64,000 nt of DNA. It comes from Candidatus Latescibacterota bacterium. GTDB lineage: Bacteria > Latescibacterota > UBA2968 > UBA8231. The stretch is from contig JAJEIO010000040.1 of NCBI GenBank assembly GCA_022827835.1, positions 19,687-83,686 of the forward strand, given 5' to 3'. Under the pieces are notes generated by a model. The model saw nothing but the letters and a program-made list of their open reading frames with translations, ran no database searches and was not told where the DNA came from. The position numbers and the translations under genes were made by a program. Shown in pieces: positions 9,379 through 18,683 of this stretch. Each line of letters begins with the position of its first letter. The first letter of the stretch is position 1.

Positions 9379-12300
9379 ATGAAAAAGCTTGTTGTCTTAT
9401 TTTTAGCGGCGCTCTTCCTAGTTGGCAATGTCCAAGCACGCGAAGAGCGAGGTGCACCGGCCGCCAAATTGGCCCAAGACGATGTCGAGGTATCCACCGA
9501 ACGGACCCAGCTCAACATCAACAATATGGCCATGTGGATCCAAAGCGATGGCTGGTCGGCCCGCGATCCGCTCACCGGCAATTCAGGCGTGACCTACCCG
9601 CGCTCAACCGCCCAAGTCATCTTCCAAGACGGCATGATCTGGGGCGGTCGGGTCAAGGATGGCAATCAGCAGGAACTGCGCGTAGGCGGCCAGACGTACG
9701 AGATCGGCACCGTGCCAGGGGTCATCGAGTCCAAGGGCGTAGCCCAAGACCGCGATACGGCCCGGCTCTACCGGATCCGCCGCGACTGGGCAACCGCGGA
9801 TTTGCGGCTAGACGCCTCCGAGGTCCTCAACATGGGTTTGAGCGAGGTTACCGACGCCCACGAGGAGGCGGTGCGCGCCCAGTACGAGCGCGATTGGATG
9901 GAGTGGCCGGCCGAGTTGGGTGCGCCCTTTTACGACAACGACGGAGATGGGCAGTACGACCCCTCGGTTGACGAGCCGGGTTTGGCCAACGCGGACCAGG
10001 TAATCTGGTTTGCGATAAACGATTTGGACCAGGGGTCCACAACCAATCTCTACGGCTCGTTGCCCATCGGCTTGGAGGCTCAGGTCACGCTTTGGGGCTA
10101 TGCGCGCACCGACGCCTTGGGCGACGTGATCTTCAAGAAGTTCAAGGTCATCTACAAGGGCACCGCAGAGGCCACGGACGATGCCGTGATTGAGGACATG
10201 TATTTCGCCCAGTGGTCCGATCCAGATCTGGGCGATTACGGCGACGACTTTGCCGGTGCCGATGTCGAGTTGAGCTTGGGTTATGTGTACAACTCGATTG
10301 ACGACGATCATGGCTACGTCCCCTTCGGCTTGGCCCCGCCGGCTGTTGGGTACGACTTTTTGCAAGGCCCGATCGTGCCGGTTTATCAGCTAGACGAAGA
10401 CGGCAATATCGCCGTTGACGAGGACGGCAACCAACTGCTCGACGAGAGTTCGGTGGCCATCTTCAACGACGGATTGCGCTCCGGCTATAAGAACTTGCCG
10501 ATGACGGCCTTCGTGTACTTTGCCGCCGGCAGCGCGATATCCGATCCAGAACTGGGCGAATACGTGGGCACTCAGGAGTGGTACAATCTGCTGCGCGGCT
10601 TCCAGCCGCAGGACGATGTTGAAAACCCTGTGCCCTATACCAATCCGCTGACCAATGCCGACACCAAGTTCACGCTCGATGGCGACCCAACCAGAGCCAC
10701 CGGCTGGAACGACGGCGTGCCACTGCCGGCCGGCGACCGGCGCATCGTGCTGGCCACCGGGCCTTTTGAGATGGCATTGGGCGACACCCAAGAAGTAGTG
10801 GTTGCGCTATTAGGCGGTCTTTCTACCGACCGCCTGCGCAGCGTCTCCAAGCTAAAATTTACCGACCAGTTTGTGCAGGACGCCTACAACAGCTTCTTCG
10901 AGGTGCCCAAGCCGCCGGTCCAGCCCAACGTCCGCATAGTCGAACTCGACGAGACGATCATCTTGGATTGGGGCTGGGATGACGAGTCGATTCAGGCCAC
11001 TGAAGGCGAGGGTTCGCCCGGCTTCGATTTTGAAGGCTACAACCTCTACCAGTTGCCCTCGGCCGAAGCCACGCTTTCTCAGGGCGTCAAGGTGGCGACC
11101 TTCGATATCGAAAACGGCGTTACCACGATCCTTGGCATTGCTCTCGACGAAGAGTCCGGTGTGGTGCTCGATGTGCCCTTGCAGATCGGCACCGACTTCG
11201 GAGTCAAGCGCAATATCAAGATTACCCAAGACCACGTCCGCAGCGGTCCGCTGGTCAACGGCCAGCGGTACTACTTTGCGGTGACGGCTTACAACCGCGC
11301 TACGGCCGAGGGGGCCGCTACTACCACGCTGGAGAGCGCGCCGCAGAACTTGATCTGCGTGCCGCAGGAGCCGCCGCCGGGCACTCGCTATCTGAGCGAG
11401 CCTGGGGACGTGATTAGCGCCCAGCACACCGCTGGTGCCAGCGATGGAACAGTCTCGGTCTCTGTGGTCAATCCGACGATTACCACCGGGAACGACTACG
11501 CGGTTGAATACGCTGCCGACGCCGACGGCAACACGGTCTGGAATCTGGTTGACAAGACCAGCGGTCAGACGCTGTTGGAAAGCCAGGCCGACCAAGCTGG
11601 CACGGCCTTCTACGTCGGTTCCGCTGGCATTGAGGTCGCCGTCGCTGGTCCGCCCTCTGGCATGAAGAGTTGGGCTGGTCCGGCGATGCCATTTGAGGCT
11701 TGGAAGGCTTCGCCCGAGGCGGCCGACTTGACGGGCGATGGCCAGATCAACGCCGCCGACTTCGCCCAAGCCGTCGATCACGCCAGCGACACGCGCTGGT
11801 TCACGTGGGCCGGTGGTTCCTACGCCTGGGGTGCCGAAGGCTTCCAAGGCGCGATGACTGGCGATCCCAATCATCAGTGGTTCGCGCCGACGACGGTGCC
11901 GCCGGACCGGTTGCGCACGGTGGAGTTGCGCTTTACCGACGTCATCGAAGAGGACGGCGAAGACCAATACAAACCAGTGGATCCCAACAACGAGAACGTG
12001 TCGTGGGCCTATCGCTATCTGCGCGGTGCTGGAGGAGAGCCGCCAGCAGCCGGAGACCTGACGACGACGCAGAATCCTTGGGATTTCGGCAAGTACATTA
12101 TCAATACCGAAGGCCCGGGCGTCTATGTCTATCAAGAGCGCAATCAGATCGCGCTTTCGGCTTGGGACATTGAGAGCGATCCGCCGCGCCGCTTGGAAGT
12201 GGCCTTCCTCGAAAACAACCAGCCCGGCGGCTTGGTCAACGGCGTATATGGCCCGCCTTGGTACACTGTGGCGAGCAATGTCGCAGGTTCAGGTCCACGC

Positions 12301-12894
12301 GAGTGGCTGTTCATCTTTGACTTGGATTACACAGACCCCAACCAAGGAGAGAACAGCGACATCTTGCTGAACAACGGTTTGATCTACGATGGGACAGAAG
12401 GAGAAGAACACCTGCCCTTCATGTGGATCATCTTTTCCGAGCGCCGCAACGAGGATGACTTCCCGTCGGACGGCGATTCGTTCCTACTGGTCGCCAACCA
12501 CGTCAACACCCCCGCCGACCGCTTCTCATTTACGGTCCCGGGGTCGGAAAGCAACGACGGCTACCTAGCCGAGGACATCGAGAAGATCAACGTTTTTCCC
12601 AATCCCTATCTCGGCGTCAACGCGGCGGAGACCAGCCGTTACAGCCACTTCGTGACCTTCAGCCACCTGCCGTCCAAGGCGAATATTCGCATCTTCGACA
12701 TGAGTGGCACGCTGGTGCGCATGATTGAGAAGGACGACCCATCGCAGTTCACGCGCTGGGATCTGCAAAACCACAATGCACTGCCAGTGGCTAGCGGCAT
12801 GTATATCGCCCATATCGAGCTGCCGGATCACGGCAAGATTCGGATCCTCAAGCTGGCTATCATCCAAGAGCAGCAGTTCCTGGAGAACTTCTAG
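9379..12894 (+). CDS. Large secreted protein with FnIII-like, dockerin-like and C-terminal sorting/FlgD-type domain
   Basis: The 1171-aa product has a signal peptide (KKLVVLFLAALFLVGNVQA) and is otherwise extracellular in character, rich in Asp, Gly and aromatics. A calcium-loop motif (DNDGDGQYDPSVDE) lies near 195 and a dockerin-like repeat (DLTGDGQINAADF) near 786. A fibronectin-type stretch surrounds residue 510-660. The last 100 residues (VFPNPYLG, ANIRIFDMSGTLVR, SGMYIAHIE, ILKLAII) match the FlgD/type IX secretion C-terminal domain pattern. It follows the TonB receptor by 18 bp and precedes a PorV-like barrel, so export through a type IX-like route and surface display are plausible but inferred. 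Catalytic activity is not visible. Confidence 0.8.
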   Translation: MKKLVVLFLAALFLVGNVQAREERGAPAAKLAQDDVEVSTERTQLNINNMAMWIQSDGWSARDPLTGNSGVTYPRSTAQVIFQDGMIWGGRVKDGNQQELRVGGQTYEIGTVPGVIESKGVAQDRDTARLYRIRRDWATADLRLDASEVLNMGLSEVTDAHEEAVRAQYERDWMEWPAELGAPFYDNDGDGQYDPSVDEPGLANADQVIWFAINDLDQGSTTNLYGSLPIGLEAQVTLWGYARTDALGDVIFKKFKVIYKGTAEATDDAVIEDMYFAQWSDPDLGDYGDDFAGADVELSLGYVYNSIDDDHGYVPFGLAPPAVGYDFLQGPIVPVYQLDEDGNIAVDEDGNQLLDESSVAIFNDGLRSGYKNLPMTAFVYFAAGSAISDPELGEYVGTQEWYNLLRGFQPQDDVENPVPYTNPLTNADTKFTLDGDPTRATGWNDGVPLPAGDRRIVLATGPFEMALGDTQEVVVALLGGLSTDRLRSVSKLKFTDQFVQDAYNSFFEVPKPPVQPNVRIVELDETIILDWGWDDESIQATEGEGSPGFDFEGYNLYQLPSAEATLSQGVKVATFDIENGVTTILGIALDEESGVVLDVPLQIGTDFGVKRNIKITQDHVRSGPLVNGQRYYFAVTAYNRATAEGAATTTLESAPQNLICVPQEPPPGTRYLSEPGDVISAQHTAGASDGTVSVSVVNPTITTGNDYAVEYAADADGNTVWNLVDKTSGQTLLESQADQAGTAFYVGSAGIEVAVAGPPSGMKSWAGPAMPFEAWKASPEAADLTGDGQINAADFAQAVDHASDTRWFTWAGGSYAWGAEGFQGAMTGDPNHQWFAPTTVPPDRLRTVELRFTDVIEEDGEDQYKPVDPNNENVSWAYRYLRGAGGEPPAAGDLTTTQNPWDFGKYIINTEGPGVYVYQERNQIALSAWDIESDPPRRLEVAFLENNQPGGLVNGVYGPPWYTVASNVAGSGPREWLFIFDLDYTDPNQGENSDILLNNGLIYDGTEGEEHLPFMWIIFSERRNEDDFPSDGDSFLLVANHVNTPADRFSFTVPGSESNDGYLAEDIEKINVFPNPYLGVNAAETSRYSHFVTFSHLPSKANIRIFDMSGTLVRMIEKDDPSQFTRWDLQNHNALPVASGMYIAHIELPDHGKIRILKLAIIQEQQFLENF

Positions 12895-12933
12895 GTGCAC
12901 GGGATATCAAAGAGAGAAATAGGAGGCCATTCC

Positions 12934-13956
12934 ATGCTTCGACACAGCTTTCGCATCTCGACGATCCTGCTGGCGCTGGTTTTTGCCTCGGCTACGGCCT
13001 TTGCCGATGGCTATGATCGCGCTGGTACGGCCGCGGCCCCGGAACTGCTGATTCCGGTTGGCGCGCGCGACATGGCCTTGGGCGGGGCCTCAATCGCCAC
13101 TAGTTCCGGTTTAGAGGCTCTGCACTGGAACCCGGCGGGTCTGTCCAAGTCCGAATCCAACGCGGGCATCATGTTCTCGACGATGTCCTATCTGGCGGAT
13201 ACTCGCATCAACTATCTGGCTACCGGTGCCAACTTCAAGAGCCTCGGCTCGCTGGCCTTCAACATCAAGGCGCTGGATTTTGGCCAGATTCCGGTGACGA
13301 CCGAGGCCAATCCAGACGGCACCGGCGCGACCTTTTCGCCGACCTTCTTCACGGTGGGCCTGACCTTTGCGAAGGAACTGACTGATCGCATCGCCGTCGG
13401 GTTTACCAGCCATTATGTCGTCAACCGCATCCAGCGCGTCGAGGCCACTGCGGCCTCGTTTAGCGCTGGTCTGCAATACGCCAATCTGGGCGGGATTGCC
13501 GGCTTGGACTTGGGGGTGGCGCTCAAACACATCGGCACGCGGATGCAGTTTGGCGGTTCCGGCTTGTTGCGTCGCGGCCAGATTGACGGGTTGCGCCGCG
13601 GACCGTCCGATTACAATGTGGAGGCCAGTTCCGCAGACCTGCCCTCAACGTTTGAGCTCGGTCTGAGCTATCGCTATATGGACGCGCTCAATCTGTCCTC
13701 GGTTTTCCGGCATAACAATTTTGCCTACGATCAGTACCGATTGGGTGCTGAATATGTGTTGAGCAATTTCTTTGCCTTGCGCGCTGGTTTCGACTACGCG
13801 CCCAACTCGGATGACGACTATATCTACGGCACCAGCTTCGGCTTTGGACTGAATCTGGATGCCGGGACGATCAAAGATTTACGCGTTGATTACGCCTACA
13901 CTACGGTCGAGTATTTCGACGCGCTCAATACCTTTACTTTTCAGTTCGGGTTCTAA
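12934..13956 (+). CDS. PorV/UPF0164-family outer-membrane beta-barrel
   Basis: I chose ATG 12934 because an aggagg site sits 7 bp before it (12921-12926); the longer frame from GTG 12895 would add residues with no signal character. The 340-aa product starts with a signal peptide (TILLALVFASATAFADG) followed by the family hallmark LLIPVGARDMALGGAS...LHWNPAGL. The rest is alternating short amphipathic strands ending in TFQFGF, a BAM-type terminal aromatic. PorV family members shuttle cargo in type IX secretion; UPF0164 relatives are uncharacterised. Its place directly after a protein with a C-terminal sorting-type domain supports a secretion role. Confidence 0.82.
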   Translation: MLRHSFRISTILLALVFASATAFADGYDRAGTAAAPELLIPVGARDMALGGASIATSSGLEALHWNPAGLSKSESNAGIMFSTMSYLADTRINYLATGANFKSLGSLAFNIKALDFGQIPVTTEANPDGTGATFSPTFFTVGLTFAKELTDRIAVGFTSHYVVNRIQRVEATAASFSAGLQYANLGGIAGLDLGVALKHIGTRMQFGGSGLLRRGQIDGLRRGPSDYNVEASSADLPSTFELGLSYRYMDALNLSSVFRHNNFAYDQYRLGAEYVLSNFFALRAGFDYAPNSDDDYIYGTSFGFGLNLDAGTIKDLRVDYAYTTVEYFDALNTFTFQFGF

Positions 13957-13967
13957 ATTCGACCGTG

Positions 13968-14002
13968 GCGCGGCGCACGTTCTGTGCGCCGCGCAATTTT
14001 TT
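13968..14002 (+). terminator. Rho-independent terminator after the PorV-like gene
   Basis: An 11-bp perfect stem (GCGCGGCGCAC at 13968-13978 with GTGCGCCGCGC at 13984-13994), a 5-nt loop and then AATTTTTT give a textbook intrinsic terminator 12 bp after the stop codon at 13956. It closes the surface-protein unit and separates it from the TPR gene. Confidence 0.9.
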
Positions 14003-14016
14003 ATAGGGGATTGCCA

Positions 14017-15021
14017 ATGAAGTGCGTGGGCTGGCTGGCGGTGCTCGTCGCCGTCGCCGAATTGGGGTGTCAGAGTTCGACCATGACTGCGGCCAAGCTC
14101 TATATCAAGCAGGAGCAGCCGCAAGAGGCCAAAAAACAACTCGCCCTAGTCTTGCAGACCGAGCCAGAAAATAGCGAGGCTCACCTACTCATGGGCAAGC
14201 TCTTAGGCGAAGAGGGCCGCTATGGCGAGATGGCCGGGCACCTAGCGCACGCCGAGCGCGATCCCAAGTTTCAAAGCGAGTCTGAACAAACGCGCCGCCA
14301 TTTTTGGGCGCGAGAGTACAATGCCGGCGTCGTCCACGCCCAAGGCGAGGCTCCCAATTACGTCATGGCGCGGTACTCGTTTCACAACGCTACCATCATC
14401 GACGAAAGCGCGCTCGATGCTTGGCGCAACCTCGCGTACGTCTATTACCAGATCGACAGCACGGATGCGGCCATTGCCACCTACCAGAAGATCGCGTCCG
14501 CGGACCCAGAAGACGAGGGCACCTTTTTCAGCCTAGGGTCGCTCTACTTGGAAAATGGCCAGCTCGATGAGGCTATCCGCGCCTTGTCACAGGTGGTCAA
14601 GATCAATCCCGAAAACCTCAATGGCCTGACCAATCTCGCCATTGCCCAAGCCCAAGCCGAGGACTACGAGGGAGCGGAGGCCAATTATCGCAAGGTCATT
14701 GAGCTAAACCCCGATGATTTCAGGCCCCACTTCAACTTGGGTAACCTCTACTGGCAACAAGAAAAATACACTGCGGCTAAGCGAGCCTATGAGCAGGTTC
14801 TACAGCTCGAACCCGACGATGGGGATGCGCGCTACAATCTCGCCATGGTCCACTTAGCCACAGAGGACATGGATGGCGCGTTGCCGCTCTTGGAACGGCT
14901 CGCCGAACAGATGCCGGACAATGCGTTGGTGTGGTTGCACTTGGGGACGGTTTACGCCCATAAGGAATTGATTGAGAAGAGCGAGGCGGCGTTTGCGCGG
15001 GCCGAGGAACTAGAGGAGTAA
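14017..15021 (+). CDS. TPR-repeat protein, exported (possible lipoprotein)
   Basis: A longer frame could begin at GTG 13984, but that codon lies in the 3' arm of a terminator; ATG 14017 has an aggggA site at 14005-14010. The 334-aa product begins with a hydrophobic leader ending in AVAELGCQSS, where the cysteine may be lipidated although the -3/-2 residues (E, L) are not canonical for a lipobox. Residues about 30-330 form consecutive 34-residue tetratricopeptide repeats (SEAHLLMGKLLGEEGRY, DEGTFFSLGSLYLENGQLDE, FRPHFNLGNLYWQQEKYTAA). TPR proteins are protein-protein scaffolds. It is followed 18 bp later by two ABC permease genes, so the three may be cotranscribed. Confidence 0.8.
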   Translation: MKCVGWLAVLVAVAELGCQSSTMTAAKLYIKQEQPQEAKKQLALVLQTEPENSEAHLLMGKLLGEEGRYGEMAGHLAHAERDPKFQSESEQTRRHFWAREYNAGVVHAQGEAPNYVMARYSFHNATIIDESALDAWRNLAYVYYQIDSTDAAIATYQKIASADPEDEGTFFSLGSLYLENGQLDEAIRALSQVVKINPENLNGLTNLAIAQAQAEDYEGAEANYRKVIELNPDDFRPHFNLGNLYWQQEKYTAAKRAYEQVLQLEPDDGDARYNLAMVHLATEDMDGALPLLERLAEQMPDNALVWLHLGTVYAHKELIEKSEAAFARAEELEE

Positions 15022-15039
15022 AGCGTCCGCGCTCCCACC

Positions 15040-16335
15040 ATGCTGCAGTACACCATCCAGCGCATTCTGCTGGCCATCCCAACCCTCCTCGGCATCACCC
15101 TACTGACCTTCCTGATTATGCGTTTGGCACCCGGCGACCCGGTTGATCTGTTCTTGGGCGGGGCCGCTGGTGGCGAGGGGATCTCCACCGATCAGCAGAC
15201 GGACATGGAGAAGACGCGCCGAGATTTGCGCCGTCAACTTGGGCTGGACCAACCGCTACACATCCAGTATTTGCACTGGCTTTCCAGTTTGGTCTTGCGC
15301 GTGGAGGACTTGGGCGCATTTGACCGCGGGGCCTTGTTGGCCGACGCTGTAATCGACGAGCTAACAGACCCAGAGCGGGCCGAGTTGGCCGCGCTTGAGG
15401 GGGAGGAGCGCAAGGCGCGGTTCTTAACGCATTTTCGCCACCTGCGCCCCGAGCGCGTCAACGAGCTAGTCGAGTCGCCTTTCTGGCAGAGCCGCCTTTT
15501 CTCGCCAACCCAAAACTACGCGTATGGCGGGTCTGGCTTGGAACTGGTGCAGGTGGGTGGGTGGCGTTTGGTGACGCTGAATTTGGGGCGATCCTTCAAA
15601 GACCAGGAACCGGTCATTGACCACATTCTCGACCGGCTGCCCATCACGCTGGAAATCAACCTCATCAGCCTAGTCTTTGCCTATCTAGTCGGCGTGCCGC
15701 TGGGCATCGTGATCGCGGTCAAGCAAAATACCGCTATCGATCGCTTGGTTACCACCGGGACCTTCATGCTGTGGTCGATGCCTTCTTTTTGGGTCGGGAT
15801 GCTGTTGATCTTGTTTTTCTGCAACAAGGAATTCTTCCACTGGTTTCCGGCTTCCGGGATCCAGTCCTTGGACGCGGGGGAAGACTGGGGATTCTGGCGG
15901 CTGCTGACCGACCACGCCCACCACATGGTTTTGCCGATATTAGCTTCGACCTACGCCAGCTTCGCTGGCATCTCGCGCTATATGCGCACTAGTATGCTGG
16001 AGAATTTGCGGCTGGACTACGTGCGCACCGCCCAAGCCAAGGGGTTGCGCTACCGAGTGGTAGTGCTGCGTCACGTGCTGCGCAATTCCCTGATTCCCAT
16101 TGTAACGCTGCTGGCTGGGCTTTTGCCGGGGATGATCGCGGGTTCGGTGTTTATCGAGACGATTTTCACCATTCCGGGCATGGGTTTTTTGGCGTTCCAG
16201 TCGGTCATCGTGCGCGATTACCCTGTGGCTATGGCACTCTTTACCATTGGTTCGGCCCTATCGCTGGCGGGGATCTTGGTGGCGGATATTTTGCTCAAGG
16301 TCGCGGACCCGCGCATCGACTTTGCGAGTGTGTAG
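15040..16335 (+). CDS. ABC transporter permease, DppB/OppB family
   Basis: The 431-aa inner-membrane permease has the family's N-terminal signature (QYTIQRILLAIPTLLGITLLTF, MRLAPGDPVD) and the C-terminal coupling region with the EAA-type loop (DYVRTAQAKGLRYRVVVLRHVLRNSLIPIV). Six helices are visible. It is roughly 100 residues longer than DppB because of a charged extracytoplasmic loop (about 45-165). The stop codon is immediately followed by the next permease's ATG. ATPase subunits and a solute-binding protein are not in the window, so the transported peptide, nickel or sugar cannot be decided. Confidence 0.88.
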   Translation: MLQYTIQRILLAIPTLLGITLLTFLIMRLAPGDPVDLFLGGAAGGEGISTDQQTDMEKTRRDLRRQLGLDQPLHIQYLHWLSSLVLRVEDLGAFDRGALLADAVIDELTDPERAELAALEGEERKARFLTHFRHLRPERVNELVESPFWQSRLFSPTQNYAYGGSGLELVQVGGWRLVTLNLGRSFKDQEPVIDHILDRLPITLEINLISLVFAYLVGVPLGIVIAVKQNTAIDRLVTTGTFMLWSMPSFWVGMLLILFFCNKEFFHWFPASGIQSLDAGEDWGFWRLLTDHAHHMVLPILASTYASFAGISRYMRTSMLENLRLDYVRTAQAKGLRYRVVVLRHVLRNSLIPIVTLLAGLLPGMIAGSVFIETIFTIPGMGFLAFQSVIVRDYPVAMALFTIGSALSLAGILVADILLKVADPRIDFASV

Positions 16336-17379
16336 ATGAGCGCGGAGGCCGTTGCACAAGGGCAGTCCTACGGACAGGTTGTCTGGAGGCAGTTTAAGAA
16401 AAACAGACCTGCACTGCTCAGTCTCTTGGGCATCGTCTTGCTGGGAATTGTGGCCTTAAGCGCCGACTTGCTGGCTGGCGATAAGCCGTACTACATGAAG
16501 TACAAGGGCGAGACCTACTTTCCGGCTTTTCGCCAATACGCAGTCTATTTGGGAGTAGCTGACTGGCCAGCGGAATTGAAGCGCCGACGCAACTTCAAAA
16601 AGCTCAAGCTAGAGGAAGCCATCTTCCCGCCGGTGCCTTATGCCCCAGGCGAAGTCCGCTTGCGGGAGAAGTACCAGTCCCCGGGGACCGAGCACTGGCT
16701 GGGCACGGATCGCTTGGGCCGCGACGTGCTCTCGGGGCTGATTCACGGCACGCGCTACGCTTTGACCATCGGCCTAGTGGCCGTGGGCATATCGCTGGCC
16801 ATTGGCTTGGTCTTAGGGGCGTTGGCTGGTTACTTCGGAGGCTGGGTTGACCTAGCACTCTCGCGTCTTTTCGAGCTGTGGGCGGCGATCCCCAGCTTCT
16901 TTTTGATATTGACGGTTGCGGCGTTTTTTCCGCCGAGCCTGTTCTTCGTCATGGTCATTATCGGTCTTACGAGTTGGGTCGGTATCGCCCGGTTGACGCG
17001 CTCGCAATTCTTGCAGGTGCGCAGCTACGATTACGTGGCCGCCGCGCGCAGCCTCGGGTACTCAAACGGGCGGATCATGTTCCGCCACATCCTGCCCAAC
17101 GCCATCGGCCCGATCCTGATCCCGGCGGCCTTCGGGGTCGCAGGTGCTATCCTCGCCGAGTCGGGATTGAGCTTTTTAGGGGTAGGGATCCCGGCAGAAG
17201 TGATCACTTGGGGTGCCCTGCTGGCTGGGGCGCGCAGCAATGCGGCAGCTTGGTGGCTGGTAGTCGTGCCGGGCTTGGCCATTTTTGCGACCGTAACCCT
17301 GTACAACCTGCTGGGCGACGGATTGCGCGATGCGCTGGATCCGAAGTTGCGCGGCTCAGGCGCTGAGGAAAGCGGGTAG
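16336..17379 (+). CDS. ABC transporter permease, DppC/OppC family
   Basis: The 347-aa product pairs with the preceding permease; its ATG directly abuts that stop codon. It has an N-terminal cytoplasmic segment and first helix (ALLSLLGIVLLGIVALSAD), an extracytoplasmic stretch (about 50-120) ending in the conserved EHWLGTDRLGRDVLSGLIHGTR, then a six-helix core with the EAA-type loop (YDYVAAARSLGYSNGRIMFRHILPNAIGPI). Its 3' end overlaps the end of the convergent decarboxylase gene by 24 bp. Membrane component of a dipeptide/oligopeptide-class importer; substrate unknown. Confidence 0.88.
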   Translation: MSAEAVAQGQSYGQVVWRQFKKNRPALLSLLGIVLLGIVALSADLLAGDKPYYMKYKGETYFPAFRQYAVYLGVADWPAELKRRRNFKKLKLEEAIFPPVPYAPGEVRLREKYQSPGTEHWLGTDRLGRDVLSGLIHGTRYALTIGLVAVGISLAIGLVLGALAGYFGGWVDLALSRLFELWAAIPSFFLILTVAAFFPPSLFFVMVIIGLTSWVGIARLTRSQFLQVRSYDYVAAARSLGYSNGRIMFRHILPNAIGPILIPAAFGVAGAILAESGLSFLGVGIPAEVITWGALLAGARSNAAAWWLVVVPGLAIFATVTLYNLLGDGLRDALDPKLRGSGAEESG

Positions 17380-18627
17380 GGACTCGTTGGCTAGGACTTG
17401 GTCGAAGGTTTGGCGCTGGCGCAGCAGATGGAAGTCGCCATCTGTGCCGAGCAGCACTTCGCCTGCTTCCGGGAAGGAATTGTAGTTTTTGGCGGCCATG
17501 CCAGCGCAATAGGCCCCGCTGCCGCCGATAAAAATCGCATCGCCGATGCGCGGCTCGGTGAGTACGCGAGGTGCCAGTTCTTCGGGGTTGCCGGATGCTG
17601 GCGTGAGAATATCTCCGCTTTCACAGCAATGCCCGGCGATTAGATACTCGCCTTGGCCGCGCCCCTCGGGTGTGGCTGGGACTACGACGATGGGGTGTTG
17701 CGCTCCGTACATACTGGGACGTAGCACTTCGGTCATCCCGCTATTGACCTTGATGAAGGAATAGCCCTGCTGGCCGGTATCTACTACGTCGATGACGCTA
17801 CAGACGATAGCGCCGGCGTTGCCCACCAAGAAGGTCCCAGGTTCGATTTCCAGATGCAGTTTGCGGCCGTGCTTTTCGGCGAAGCGGTTGAATTCGTCGG
17901 CGACAGGTTGGCCGGCTTCGCTCAAGTCGGTCGATACTTCGTCGGCCATGCGTCCAATTTTGAAACCGCCGCCCATATTCACGCGCCTCACCTCGGGTAG
18001 CTTGGCAGCCACGCCAAGCGTCAGCCGGGCGCAGTGCTGCCAGACTTCTGGGTCGCTGCCCGAGCCGATATGGCTGTGCAATCCAGTGAGTTGCAGGTTG
18101 TGTTCGGCGGCTATTGCGAGTACTTGGTCGAGGTGCTCGTGCCAGATGCCGAAGCTCGACGAAGGGCCGCCCGTATTGGTGCGGTTGCTGTGTCCCGAGC
18201 CTAGGCCTGGATTGATGCGCACGGAGACTTCGCGGCCCGGAAAGAGCCGGCCGTAGGTTGCGAGTTGATGCAGGGAACAGGCGTTGAAGAGGACGCCTTG
18301 GCGCACTAGGTCTGCTAAATTGTCGGGTAGTTGCTGGGCCGTGAGCTGAATCTGGGCCGCGGGGACGCCAGCGCGCATGGCCCGCAGCGCTTCGTAGCCA
18401 CTGCTCGCGTCGATGTGCAGGCCAGCGCGGTTGAGAATGCGAATCACGCCGGCTGCCGGGCAGGCTTTCACCGCGTAGCGAACCGTCAGGCCGTGTGCGT
18501 TGGGGAAGGCCAGTGCCTTTTGGGCTTGGGATTCCAGCGCCTTTTGATCATAGACAAAAGTGGGTGTGCCAAATTGGCGCTGGACGGCGCGAACTTGGTC
18601 TTCAGACAGGAGTGAAAGCCGTTCCAT
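17356..18627 (-). CDS. Diaminopimelate-decarboxylase-like PLP enzyme
   Basis: The 423-aa product is a fold-type III PLP decarboxylase: PLP lysine K54 (RYAVKACP; the usual KAN is KAC), HSHIGSG near 185, glycine-rich GGGF near 220, R303/Y307 (RPSMYGA), C335-E336 (CESGDIL) and Y373 (GAYCAG). These match LysA, which makes lysine from meso-diaminopimelate. One expected substrate-contact residue differs: the EPGR motif is EPGT (T265), so the substrate may differ. A strong sigma-70-type promoter lies in the 92-bp divergent region. It is divergent from the carbamoyltransferase gene and its 3' end overlaps the convergent permease gene. Alternative: a related amino-acid decarboxylase used in secondary metabolism. 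Confidence 0.75.
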   Translation of the reverse strand: MERLSLLSEDQVRAVQRQFGTPTFVYDQKALESQAQKALAFPNAHGLTVRYAVKACPAAGVIRILNRAGLHIDASSGYEALRAMRAGVPAAQIQLTAQQLPDNLADLVRQGVLFNACSLHQLATYGRLFPGREVSVRINPGLGSGHSNRTNTGGPSSSFGIWHEHLDQVLAIAAEHNLQLTGLHSHIGSGSDPEVWQHCARLTLGVAAKLPEVRRVNMGGGFKIGRMADEVSTDLSEAGQPVADEFNRFAEKHGRKLHLEIEPGTFLVGNAGAIVCSVIDVVDTGQQGYSFIKVNSGMTEVLRPSMYGAQHPIVVVPATPEGRGQGEYLIAGHCCESGDILTPASGNPEELAPRVLTEPRIGDAIFIGGSGAYCAGMAAKNYNSFPEAGEVLLGTDGDFHLLRQRQTFDQVLANESLPAFLSA

Positions 18628-18641
18628 TAAATGACCCTAAC

Positions 18642-18670
18642 TTGATATTTTTCAATAGAATCCGTAGGTT
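18642..18670 (+). promoter_or_regulatory. Possible promoter for the carbamoyltransferase gene
   Basis: TTGATA (18642-18647) and TAGGTT (18665-18670) are 17 bp apart in the AT-rich divergent spacer. The -10 match is weak, so this is only a candidate. Confidence 0.3.
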
Positions 18671-18683
18671 ATGAAAACCTTTT

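Noticed and set aside
10852..12135. 427-codon open frame on the minus strand
   Set aside because: It is antisense to the exoprotein, rich in Arg and Gly by base composition, and without a start context or family motif; a shadow of the high-GC gene.
13984..14016. GTG start for the TPR protein
   Set aside because: The codon is in the 3' arm of the terminator hairpin at 13968-14002; ATG 14017 has a ribosome-binding site and signal-like leader.
13984..14139. Terminator as a small RNA gene
   Set aside because: The stem-loop with its T-run is explained as the 3' end of the PorV-like transcript; no promoter of its own is seen.
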